Shown here piece by piece: positions 39,029 through 51,900 of a stretch of 64,000 nucleotides of DNA (its first letter is position 1; every line of letters begins with the position of its first letter). The stretch spans positions 6,884,451 through 6,948,450 of the forward strand of contig NC_135012.1 of the NCBI RefSeq assembly GCF_051020985.1, read 5' to 3'. The notes below the pieces were generated by a model. The model ran no database searches, was not told the origin of the DNA, and worked only from the letters and a program-made list of their open reading frames with translations. The DNA comes from Nomia melanderi (taxonomy: Eukaryota; Arthropoda; Insecta; Hymenoptera; Halictidae). The position numbers and the translations under genes were made by a program.

Positions 39029-42000
39029 GTGAGTTTAATTTTTATCAAATTACACTGCGGTAGATTTTGTGCAACAGGAAAATGCGCGGTTTTCATTGGT
39101 TCAATGGAGTAGATTTACCCGATTGTGGCTGGCCCGATTATTTTAGACGATGACGTGCTGCTTATGTACACTCAACACCTTGTATCCTTACTCTATCCGT
39201 GCCGCATTCCTTTGGTTCAACTGTGCGATATTTGAGTTAAGCAGGATATTGGCACTTACATTGACTGTTCTTTTCCATTCTTTCCATAACCGTTCGATAT
39301 CACTTTATCAATAGAACAGTAAAAGAACTATGAATAGATATTTAAACGTTATGGGAAAAATATATTTAAAATAATTTTTCTTCTTAAATATTATTTAAAG
39401 TATTCGCACTAGACTGATACAATTAAACTTACTATTTACGACAAGGATCGTTTTAATTTTAACTTGAAATTTTTCATTATAACCATCCTTTTCAATTATG
39501 TTATCATTATTTTTTAATAAGGCTTTATTGAAAAATACGTGAATGAAAACATTCCGTACTACATTTATGAGGACTTTAATTACACAATAATATAAAGTGT
39601 GTTAAGTAATGCCTTTAATAAATACTGTCTGTCACTTTTGACATTGTTTACGTTTGACAATCCGCAGATTACTTTGAATTTTTTACTTCAGATTTTAAAT
39701 TTCAAATGTATATGAAATTCTGAATTAATATGTTAAAATAAAAGGAAAATACAGAGTATCTTATTGTTGTTTTATTTTTATTATAACGCGTATTTTATTG
39801 ATTTTTAATTTGTGCATATTTATTTTTTATATTGTTTCATCGTGTTTATATTATTCCCGCAATGGTTAACGTGTATATCGAATTATTGTCAACATTCCTA
39901 AAAGTAAATTTATACGACAACGGTAATTTTTCTTTCATTTATATCGATTTATTCGACATTTTACAGTATATTTGAAATTAACTTCGGGAAAGTGGAAACT
40001 ATTTTTACTTTTTAAAGTATAAACACATTCTTATATTATCATGCGGTTACAGCGTTCAATGCTACATTTAAACAGACATTAATTAAATTGAAATTATTAA
40101 ATTTGTGAAAACGTACATTATAGTATGATAGTTCTACTGTTAAAAGAGTTATTTATTAATTTATCTTGTACTATTAAAATTAATGTCACGTCGGGTTATT
40201 ATTTCCAAATTTCACTGAAAAATTTGTTCACCTTTAAATTAGTAAACATATTTCAGTTAAAACGCACTTTATAAATCGTTTTTAAAAATCTAATTTTGTT
40301 GTAATTACAATACGACTGTTATATTTTATAACGGAAATATTCAATCGGTTTTGTTCAACATAAAACGACATTTTACGGTTACTTTAGATGGCTGGCTACT
40401 ACCTACGTTCAATTTGTTCTTATCAATGAAATCATTCATTGTCATCCGCATCATCTCGTTAAATGAACAGGCTTGATTAGTTTGTCAACTTATTTTCTTA
40501 GAAACACATAAATTTTTATTTATTTTATTCTTTTATCATATTTAAATATATATATCTTATTTATAATTAATGAAATTTAGATTTTCTTAAATTAACTAAT
40601 TTTCCTAAGTATTTTTATGTCCTTTATTTGTCTAGTAATTCTAATATTTACCGATTAGTTTTAATTAGTAATTCATATTTTTATACAAGTTTAGATTTTC
40701 ATAGATTAATTTACAGAAATTTATGTCCCTTGTTTATGATGTTACTGAAATAAAAATGACATTTGTAAGACAGGAAACTTCTTGTATCCAAATTAATAAA
40801 AGGAATAAACATAATTGTTCTAATAAAAGAATTTTTTAATAAATTTCATTTATAATAAATATAAATAGAAATTTATTCTTTGTTAACTATTTATAGATTT
40901 AATATTTTTATAATAGTAAATTACAAACTTTTTCAAGATAAATCAATTTGGAAAATTATATTCTTATCGTGCTTCAAGGATTGCAGTTTTTTTTTAGATG
41001 TCGAATTTAGTTGCATACGAAATCGCTTCGTCACGTGTAAATATTGTATATTTGTAACGGAAGAAAACATGTATTATTTATTCCACTCGAATAATAGAAT
41101 TCCATTGTGTCACAATTATTTAAAATTTTATTGTATTTTATAATAAATATATAAAAATCCGCACTTTTAGAGTAATTACAAAAATTATTCAATTCAAAAT
41201 ACGCCGTTTTAGAAAACTCGTTCGATGTTTTGTAACCCGGTTGATTGAAAAAGTTAAGGGGTCGAAAAGAAATATGTGAAATAGGCAGTTGAATTATTTT
41301 CTATGTTGGGAGCAGGTAGAGTTCGATTCCTGGAAGCAGAAAGGTTTCTTCAATACAAACCTAATAGCTTTGAGTTGGAGTCGTGTTAGGTATGTTCGAA
41401 TATTTTGGGTGGTCTCGTGCATCTCTACAGTACCTTAGGAATGATACGTGTCCTTTTGTGCTATTTTAAACCTACACAAAACGTTCCATTTTTTTATCGT
41501 TTAATTCTTCTTTTATTTGTCAAACGTGATTTGAAATTTGTTTCAGTTAAATGCAAACAGTGCTAAGAAATATGTGTTAGAGAAAAATGTTTTACTAATG
41601 GTTACAAATATTTTATGTTGCACATAACATTTGTATATTGAAATATACGTCCATATCATACGTTGTTTTAGTATACAGGCAAAATTGAAAATGGAATTAG
41701 ATAATTTCCAAAATAAAATGTAAATATTAAATTTCTACAAACTACGTAATTTAGATCAAGTTAGATCAAATTATACTGAAAATTATAAATGAAATTATGA
41801 AAATTATAGATCAAAATAATTTGTCTCAAAAACAAATTTTATATGTTATTTAATCATAATACATTTGTCATGTTACTTCGATTCGTAATTAGGATTCGTA
41901 ACGATTTTGTATATAGTATACGAAAGATTTATATGTTACATTATAGTAGATCTTTTTTCCTGGTTTTTTCTGATTCGTTTTCCATTTCGAATTCCGTCCA

Positions 42001-43087
42001 AATACAGAACATTGATATAATAATTATTTGAGTTGTATATGCAAGGTAAAGATTTTATTGTCAGACCGAATACTAATTTCAGTTTCGAAGGTAAGAAACA
42101 GTTACAAATTAAATTTTGGAGGTGTATATGAAAATATAGTAATTTTGCGTTTGTAACAAAATTCTTCGGTATATTATAATTTAAAAAATATTATTTTGTA
42201 TTTCTTTGCAAACTTTATTAGTATCGGAATTAATTGTTTCAATTTTTTTGTATCGATTTGAGATTATCTGGGATTCCAATATTTTTACTACTGGTTTCGT
42301 GCGGAGTCATTTTTAAATGGTACAACTGCGTATAAACTTGTAATTTCGTATAATTTTCGATTTAATATTGCATTAAAGGAAGGATATTATCAACGAAGAC
42401 GACTAGATATGAATGATTACTTTTTACTATCATCGTTTATTCATTGTATCATAGAAAAGAATATATTTATTGACACATTCAAAGTAAATTGTGCATACAA
42501 AACACGCTTTTGATCATTTGTTCATGAACCTTGATTATTCGCTCGTATAAATATTTTTTTTATTATTAAATACTTTCCGCACATTATTAGATTCTATATA
42601 ATCAAAATTTTAATTATTATGAAATGATAATGATTATTTATTTATTTTTAAGAATATAATTTTCAGTCTCATTGTTTAGTTGTCTAAAAATTATACCAAA
42701 TCATTTAACTTTTGACCCCTAATAGTACATTATGTTATAACTACTAAAATCCTCTTATAAATATCTCTGAAGTTTATTAACTACAAATTTATGTCAATAA
42801 GTGTTTTTACTGGATTAACAAATTCATATTATTATTCGATTATTTATAAAAAGAGATTTCTACAAATATAGAAATTATTGCATCTTCTTATCCAACATAC
42901 CTGTTACAACTTAACAGGACTGTTTATACAAAATGTAGCATTAAAATTTACAGAAATTATGTCTTAATCTATGTATTTGGATTATTATGAATACATCTAT
43001 TAAAAAACTGTTGTTCTATGTTTATAAACAAATTTCTATGAGTAATTTGTAAATTATTAAGTAAAGGATGTATTTGTTTGTTACTAG
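39029..43087 (+). other. dpp: dpp intron 1
   Basis: About 4.06 kb between the 5' UTR exon and the signal-peptide exon, mostly AT-rich. Two GC-richer islands stand out, at about 40375-40490 and 41215-41470. The second ends a purine-rich stretch with TTAG then GTATGT at 41390, so it might be an alternative first exon. In flies dpp introns and flanks hold enhancers; none can be named here. Confidence 0.4.
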
Positions 43088-43118
43088 GGAGGCAACATCC
43101 GTGAGCAACGACATCACA

Positions 43119-44897
43119 ATGCGCATGTTGCTGCCACTGAGGTTGGTTTTCGTCGCAGCAAGCTTGCTGCTGGCAACTACCAAAGCAAATGTCCACATAC
43201 ATTTGCATTCTGACACTGCCAAACATTTTTCCATCGGAGAACATGAACAAGCTGTTGCTGGAATAGAGGCTAGCCTATTGTCACTTCTTGGTTTTGCAAA
43301 AAGGCCAAAGCCACAAGGTCCAGCTTATGTTCCAGAGTCTTTAAAAAAACTGTTTGTTAAACAAAATACCATTGGTATGGCTGATATTGCTAGACCAGGA
43401 ATTCATGCTAGGTCTGCTAACACAGTTCGCTCCTTTTCTCATGTTGGTAAGTGTAGCTTGTTTTAATGAAATTTATTTTGTAAATATTCATGGATAAAAT
43501 TGCAGTTTAGTGCTTTTTCCCAATGTTAGCTATTTCACTATAATTTTTGTTTGGAAGGCTTTATTTTATCACTAAAATGAAAAATCAATCAAGAAAGATT
43601 AAAAGAATGTTGTACTTTTTGTTATTTTGGGAAAAAGCACTAAAGTGCAATTTTACTGTATTCTTATAAGACAGAATTACATAAAAAATTTTTTGTTTAA
43701 TACAGAGAGTGATCTGGACCATAAATTTCAATCTCCAAATCGCTTTCGTCTCTCCTTTGATTTAAGTAGTATACCTTTAGGAGAGAAATTGCAAGCTGCT
43801 GAATTAAGTGTTTCTCGCAAACCAATATTAAATGAGAAAGACTCCACACAGAAGCTGACGAGAATACTTGTTTATGATATTTTGCGCCCTGGTACAAAAG
43901 GACATAGTGCTCCATTGTTACGTTTAATCGACAATAAACCAGTTAATATTAAAAAGAGTGGCACGATTAGTTTAGACGTTCACCCTGCTGTAGAGAGGTG
44001 GATAGAAGATCCTAAGAATAATCATGGACTTCTGGTGCATGTGCGTGGAAGTAAACAGGAACATGTACGTTTAAAAAGGAGTATAAATGAGAGAAATGAT
44101 ACATGGGTCATTAGTCGACCAATGTTATTCACTTACACAGATGACGGCAGGTATGAAATATCATCGCTTCTTTGCTTTTTGTAATTATGTAATCGAATTT
44201 TGTCTTTTCATGCATAATAGAATTTAGAATACTATGTTATCAGTTACGATTTATACCAAATTATATACAAATGTAATACTAAATTACGTTCAATGCACAT
44301 ATAATAGAATATTTGAATGATAGCACATATAGATAACAAGAGTTCGAATGAGAGAGGTTCCATTGTATTTTAAAAATATCGATCTTTCTATTTCAAAAAT
44401 GATTTCGTAAATTTATATTTAATATGTATATTTAATTATCTATCTAAATGTATATTTATTATCACTTAATTTAATATAAACATTAATTTTGTAATAGGTA
44501 CAAAATGTCCTCTGCAAGTCAAATAATGGACCGCCGTGCTAGAAGAGCCGCACTTCGAAAAAATCGACGGAAAGACGGTCGTGAAAACTGCAGACGACAC
44601 CCGCTCTACGTTGACTTTGCAGATGTCGGTTGGAATGATTGGATTGTTGCTCCTCCTGGTTATGATGCTTTTTACTGTCATGGTGATTGTCCCTTTCCTC
44701 TGGCAGATCACTTAAATTCTACGAATCATGCAATTGTTCAGAATTTGGTTTATTCAACAAAACCAAGCTTGGTGCCAAAAGCTTGCTGTGTGCCCACTGC
44801 GCTCAGCTCAATATCCATGCTCTATCTTGACGAAGAGAATAAAGTAGTTCTGAAAAATTATCAGGACATGGCTGTTCTTGGATGTGGATGCCGTTGA
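43119..44897 (+). CDS. dpp: Decapentaplegic, BMP2/4-class TGF-beta ligand, 390 aa, 3 coding exons
   Basis: Coding exons are 43119-43446, 43706-44150 and 44498-44897, in phase. Exon 2 of the transcript starts at 43088. Residues 1-23 are a signal peptide ending TTKA. The TGF-beta propeptide follows (DLDHKFQSPNRFRLSFDLSS, LDVHPAVERWI). Furin-type sites are RRAR (270-273) and RKNR (278-281). The mature cystine-knot domain starts around C289 with all seven Cys (289, 318, 322, 354, 355, 387, 389), YVDFADVGWNDWIVAPPGY, CHGDCPFPLADH and the terminal GCGCR. It is a secreted dimeric morphogen for dorsal-ventral patterning and appendage growth. ATG 43119 is chosen because the frame carries a TAG just upstream once spliced. 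The mature domain matches Drosophila Dpp closely, so the call is firm. Confidence 0.97.
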
Positions 44898-47455
44898 CCA
44901 TTCACCGACTGCTTTAGTTAAATATTTTCATAATGAAGTATTTATGTGCGGCAAAGATAAGAATGGTTTAAAAGACATTAGTAAAGTGAAATAAGAGAGA
45001 ATAAAGGTTTTGCTAAATTGCGTGGATAGTAAGTAACGCTATTTTTGGAGGGTATGTTGATATGTTTATTGAGTATTTGTACAGTTAATGCACATTCAAG
45101 AGATTTTAAATTTATTATGTGCGACAGATCAATCAACTACTAATTATTCAAGATTATTAGAATCTTGAATGCCTAACTTGTCTATCTATGAAATAAACAG
45201 AAATGAAAAGTGTTTATATCACATATGGTTTTAATAAATCAATTAATTACAGAAAATTCAGATATGTATGAATAATATAAAGTTTGGATAGAAATATATT
45301 AGGTAATTATTGTTAAAAGTAACGATTATTGTTGCACACATAATCGATCGATCTAATTGATCATATAAAAATGGAAGAAAGATTCAATGTTGTACAGATT
45401 TTGATCCTTGTTATATTGTGCCTTAATTCTATGTTTTCCTTTCGCAAAGGAAAATATTCTCTAACAAGGGTTTAAATCAAGGTAAATACGCGCGCCAAAA
45501 TTTTAAATAATCCCCTTTTATACAAAACGTTTTGAATATCGATTATGGTATCTTTTTACATTATTTCTTGACAAATTGATCGATCTTTTTTTAATAGAAA
45601 AAAATTATTCTAATTAATGTGAAATTGACTTGTATTGACGGCAAAAAGAGACTCTATTTTTTAAAGAGTAAGAGTTTGAAAGGTTCTAAAATAATATTCA
45701 TTTTGATCTTAATAATTTTATGTGAACTCTTTTATAGAATAATTACCTTTTCCGGTATTTCGAAATTTATATGGTATTAGTTTACTCTTTATATAAAAGT
45801 TAATTAAGCGATTTTTAAAATACTCACAGTATTCTAAATTTGATTTTGAACATATGTCGAACACGTATTTCAAACTCTCTGTATGCTACAAAATGTATTG
45901 GAATATTTATAAACAATTTTGTTTTCCACTTGTAAAGTAACTTTACAGGCGGAAAAAAATTATTTTAAGATGTTTTTTTATTATTATTATTATTTTGATA
46001 TTCATTTCAACTAATTCACATTAAGGTAAAAAATTTATAATAAGTTATATCACTTTTTTATAAATTACAAATAATATTCTTTAATTTTGGAGTTTTATTG
46101 CAATAAAAAATTTAGATAATAAGTATACAGTTTCTGTCCTGCTAGTTTACTTTGCAAATATGAAACAGATTTAAAATGCAAAAAAAAGCATATTTTCAAT
46201 TTAACCTATTCTAAAAAATTACTACGTACTTAAGAATTAGTAATTTTTATATATTTTTTTAATTATTTCATATTCAGACAAAGAATAATAATAAATTTAA
46301 AATTGATTTGAAGACCAAGAAAAAAGTAAAAGTCTTAGTTCATACATAAAGAACCAAACAAGTCAAACGTATCCGAAGTTATATTTCACAATAGACAAGT
46401 TAAACATTGTACTAACTTATCTTGATTTTCTGACTTGTGACCATTTCATTTATTAGTATATTTTAGTATAAGGATAACATTGAAATAGGTGGTCAAATTT
46501 CAATGTCGTTTTCTACTATGTCTGAGGATGAAAAAAAGGTCATTTTAATATATGTCCAAAAACTCTTTCTTTCTGAGATGTAAACAATTTTCGGTTATGA
46601 TGGAATATCGTAGAAATATTTATAATTTACTTCAAAAAGCTGCTGGAAATGTTTTTTTTTGTAACAGTACACGCTTTGCATTAACGTTTTAAAAACTATA
46701 AAAAACGTCCTTAAAAATAATAGTACAGTTCGGAACAGCATAAATTGAAGTTTGCCCGCCTATTTTAATGTTACCATGTATATCACAGAAGTCTAAAATT
46801 TATACTCATTATTTGAAAATATATACATTAAAAACAGCGATGTGTTGTATGCGAAATACAAAAACTGTAGTATAACTACACTAATTAAGATATCAGTTTA
46901 TTTGAATTTTACTCAGAAAAGAAGTATAAAACATTCACAACGTTCCGTCATTCGTATGTATTGTCAAAATTATCTATAGTACTCATATACTTATTTATTT
47001 TAATAATTTCTTTCTACAATTTTTAATTTTGTATTTTAAGCGTTCAATCCTTTAACGACGAAAACTCAGTTTGTTAATATACAAAAAGTATAAATACATA
47101 TTAAAAATACACCTAGTGATATAAATTAATGTCTGCCGTCGAGAATGAACCGTACCTGCGTAACGAACAATTATTTATTCTATTAGCAAAGAAGTCTAAG
47201 TATATGTATATTTGTACAAAAAGAAGGAAGAACAAAAGGTGAATAATCGTTCGTATTTATGGCGCGCGTCGGCCTGTAAAATCTGTAAAATAGATAGAAA
47301 TAAAAAAGGACCAATGTAAATAGTGCGTCTGTATAGTGCATTAGTATATATAGTATTTTATTCGATGTTTTTATTACTATTTCTACGTTCTTCGATTGTA
47401 CACAGGTATTGCGTGTGTAAATAGTAAACAAATTTTAATAAATAGTTATATTAAA
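44898..47455 (+). other. dpp: dpp 3' UTR (probable) and downstream
   Basis: No coding sequence. Candidate poly(A) signals are AATAAA at 45000-45005 (proximal) and 47437-47442 (distal), which would give short and long 3' UTR forms. A stable hairpin pair lies at 45406-45469. The stretch faces the 3' end of arrow. Confidence 0.5.
45406..45469 (+). other. dpp: Nested inverted repeats in dpp 3' UTR
   Basis: An inner perfect 9-bp stem TTTTCCTTT/AAAGGAAAA (45434-45442, 45446-45454) closes a 3-base loop. It lies inside an outer 8-bp stem CCTTGTTA/TAACAAGG (45406-45413, 45462-45469). Function is unknown. Confidence 0.6.
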
Positions 47456-48927
47456 TTACATTTATGCTTTTGTACTTAAAAAAATAATAAATGATAATCA
47501 CAAAGAAATAGACAGAAATCAATTAGAAGTTGAACGGTATTCGATAAGGTAGTAACTTATTGCTGTAAAATACTTGAAATATAAATATTTTTTCAAGAAA
47601 CATTGAGTGAATAAAATAACAACTGGTATATAAAATATGTAACAAAAATTTTATTTTTTTATACAATTATGCTACATACATAGGACAATGCATTTCTCAT
47701 TGTAAATGTAAAAAAAATATAGAACAATATTTCAGTCTTTAATGCTAAAAGAGAAGAATAATTTAATAGAAGATTCATTCTTCAAGGCTCATATAATGGC
47801 AGTGCGAGGTAAAAACCATTTTCACAAACATGATATGTTGTGCATTTTGTACAAAAGATTTTGAATTTTGTATTTCATTTTCCTAGGATTTTGTATGTTT
47901 TATGGCACAGCTCGATTATATTGCGAAAACAGTGTCTTTTTCTCTTACTTAATATTAAAAAAGTATGACATTTTAATTTCCAACATTCTCATTGACATTT
48001 ACATAAAAAATGCAAAATAAGTGCGAGCATTTTCTATTTTCATTGCAAACCATTCATTTCAAAAAATGTAATACTTTCTACGAATATATATTTTAAATAT
48101 TCTTAGGTTATTTACTTTTATCGTTATGTTTCCGTTACTATTATTTTGATTTTGTTTTTATTAGAAATAATTTTTAATTCTACTATCTATTTGAAAAGAT
48201 TTTTTTTTCTAATGATTATTATAATTATTATTTTAATTTGTAATACAGATTTTGATATGTTTTTGTTGTAGGTACGAAACTTAAAATTTAAATTTTCATT
48301 TAATATACTGTGTGTGCATGAGTAAGAGTATAAATGTTTAAAAGTCTAAAAATAGTACTTATACAAAACGAAATCATCTGCTTAAACAACTTGTATCGTA
48401 GTGACTAAGAATCATTTACAATCTTTATACATTCTTACAATATTTACAGAATTTTACGATTAAATCACTTACATTATAAAGTTAGTAGGCACAATGGTAT
48501 TAATTTCTTTGCAGGAATAATTATAAAAAAAACTCGTTTACTTTCAAACGATATTAAAATCAGACTTGATTGTATTAAAAAAGGCACTCAAAAGAAAAAT
48601 GTTTACTTTTTGTTTCTCCTGCTTCTCTTTGAGCTACTATCTGTTAAAAGTCTTCAGTATGGAAGTATTAGTTAAAATGTACATTACATTAATTATGAAA
48701 TTATAAAATGTGTTTCATGTTACTTTCCTTGTAAATACGAATAAATACAAAATTTTCAATATTCAGTTTTTCCAATGTCAAACATTAAGAAGAAACATTA
48801 TGTTAATTCTCTCTACCAAATAAATTATGAACATTCTAATAAATTCTCAAGTTTGTTTAAAATCTTTCAAAATCTTGTAAAAAATATGATTTTATGAAGA
48901 ATGAGATATTTAAAATGTATAGTATAT
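47456..48927. other. arr: Spacer and arrow 3' UTR
   Basis: AT-rich. On the minus strand AATAAA at about 47650-47655 could end the arrow transcript. No coding exon is seen. Confidence 0.45.
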
Positions 48928-51900
48928 TCAAGGAACAGGAGAAGGTGGCGGTGGAAGTGGACTAAAATATGTAGATGATCTTGAACTAGGAGATGGAGGA
49001 CAACTAATTCCTGCATCACTTTGATAAACAGACCTTGGAGTAGGAGGTGGAGGAAAAGGTTCACTTTCATATCTATATCTTGCTGGATAATTACTGTCTG
49101 ATTCATCACAAACATCTGTACTGCAAGGGGTTGGAGGTGGAGGCTGATTAATGCTTCTATAATGTCTGTAAGGTTTATATCTAGATGCATTACTGCTTGA
49201 GCATCTGGTGGAATTTGCTGTTGTTGCTGGACTTGGCGGAGGATTTAATGTTTCTTGAGGATAACCTCCTGCTGAACTTCCTCGTGTTGAACTTGATGCA
49301 CCTTAAGTAATAGAATACCATTTTTTATTGTTTACTAAACTTTCGTCTATATATTATGTGTTTCTAATTAAAATGGTTCAATTTATTATTATATAAACAA
49401 TGAACATTAAATTACGTATATTTATAAATTTATTTCTCTGAGTTATGCCATCTAATTATTTCTGATTAAATTTAAATTATATTATGCCAATCAAAAGATT
49501 ACATATGGTGCTTAAATATATTTGCTATTTATTTTTAATTTATCAATTATAGGAATAAATTCATAAAAGAAAAACTTACCAGTAATATGACTTCGATCAT
49601 AACTAGATCCAATACTACTCCCATTTAGCATTGACATTCCCACAGTCTCCATTCCAATTTTCAGATCTTTTCTACAATTTTTTTGTGCAAACATTGGTTT
49701 TGCCAACCTCGCAGGTTTTGGCGACAAAGGATCTCCAGCAGAGTCGTGTAAAATATCAGGTAATTCTTCACTGTTTATAAACTTTCTTCTACAATAATAA
49801 AATCCAAAAGCAACAGCTACTATTGTCGCAGTCACTATAATAAGTACAATGACGTAGGTAATTTTTCCAGATTCTAATGAATTGCTTTCTTGTCGAGGTG
49901 GGTTTACAGGTGTACATAAAGATGGAAATTCATCGCTACCATCAGCACAATCATCCCAACCATCGCAAAGGGTTGAAGTAGAAATACAAACACCGTTTCC
50001 AATACACTGAAATTGATCCGGACAACAATGAGCTTCATCCAGACCATCATGACACTGAGCAGTTCCATCGCAAACCCATGACATATCTAACATATGTAAA
50101 AATATTTCAGAAATAATAATTATTTCATTTTCAATGCACGATTAATGATTTTTATATTAGTGTAATATATTTATTCTTACCAATACAGTGACCGCTTTGA
50201 CATTTAAATTGTTCACGACTACAAGTTGGACATCCTAGTTCATCGCTACCATCAGGACAATCTGTTTGACCATCGCATTTCCATGTTGCAGGTATACAAT
50301 CCTTTGCCATTGCAGAACTAGGTGCAGCACAAGTAAAATGATCTGATCCACAAGCTGGTGCAGCCCTACAAGTTTTTCCATCTTCGGAAAGAACCAAAGA
50401 TTTTGGACAAGAACACCTGAAAGTATTAATGTCTAAATTTATTTAGAATATGTAACATTATAAAGACATATTAATAACTGAAATTTTATTCTTACACGGA
50501 TGAAGTTGTTCCAATGCAGAAATGGGAACATCCACCATAATCTCGAAAGGGGCTACAAATATGCGTCTTCATTATGTCATTTTGCGGAGCATTTACTGTA
50601 ATTAAATCTGTCAGCGCTTTGTTCATAATCATTTTTCTTCCACTTCCGGATTTGTTAACACGTTCTAAACTTAATGTGTCTTTATCAAACCAATAAACAA
50701 AATCAGAAAAGACAGCCAAATAAATAATTGATCCTTGTTTAACATGAGACACTAGAATTTTTCTATTATTTCCATCGAAATCTGCGCATTCAATTCGATT
50801 TCCGTGCGCCCAATATATAATATTGGAAACTGCATCAACCGCAATACTGGTTGGTTGTTCAAGATCAGTTGCGATCACCACTCTCTCTTTTCCATCCATT
50901 TTACTACGAATTACTCTCATTTTTCTTCCAACATCCGTCCAAAAAAGTAATCTTTTTTCAGAATGTATAGCAATATTTCGTGGTTTTTCTCCATCACCTT
51001 TAACGACAATGCCTAAAGCAGAGCCATTATCGAGTTTTGTAACATTTATTGCATCATTTATAGCACAAGACCAGAATAATAGCCTTCCTAAAGGATCTAA
51101 AGCTAGATCGACAGGGTGTCCGGAACTTCCAGAAACCACTATTGTAGAATGCGTTTTATTTTCCAAAGTTTTTCTTATAGATGAAGTTCGACCATCTATC
51201 CAATAAATGTGTTGGGTTATCGGGTCAAATTCTATAGACCGCACATTTTTTAGACCCTGAATTCGTAGGACTATATCTGGACAGTCATTAGTGTCAGGAA
51301 GAAAACGATAAATTGCATTTCGTGAACTGTACATCATAAAAATGCTTGGTGCTGTAAATAAAATATAGTTACGTTTAATTATACGAGTGATACTACTACA
51401 ATATAAATTATGTTTGTAAACTGATTGCTTTAATTATAACTAATACAACGATTACAATCAATAACTTGTCTTTTGTCTGCAAAGATTAACTGTTTAGAAT
51501 GAATTAGAGATTTCAAAAAGTAAACAGTTCATTAAAAATATTTTTTTTTTTTAAGTATGTTTTATTATATTAATATTGCTATTAATTCAATACTTAAAAG
51601 ATTACATTAATTTAAATATACAAACCAATGCAAGATTTATTATTTTCTCCTAAGATATAATGTGTAGGGCATTCACACTTGAAAGAATTAGATATACTTT
51701 CATTTTCTCCAGGCAAAGCGATACAAAGGTGGCTGCAATTTCCATTTTTCAATGCACATGGATTCCGTCCTGCTTGTTTAGAAGCATGAAAAACTAACAA
51801 ATCTGTCACTGATTCTAACTTGTTGTGTATTTTCACTCTGTTTGCTCCAGTGGTTTTATTGGCTTTCTCTATGTCACCTATTAATAGCAAATTACTTCAA

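Noticed and set aside
41300..41345. tRNA-like B box (AGTTCGATTCC)
   Set aside because: The flanking five bases cannot pair as a T stem and no A box or acceptor stem fits at the right distance.
43068..43118. ATG 43068 as the start of dpp
   Set aside because: The bases TTACTAG at 43081-43087 form the splice acceptor, so ATG 43068 is in the intron. The signal peptide begins properly at ATG 43119.
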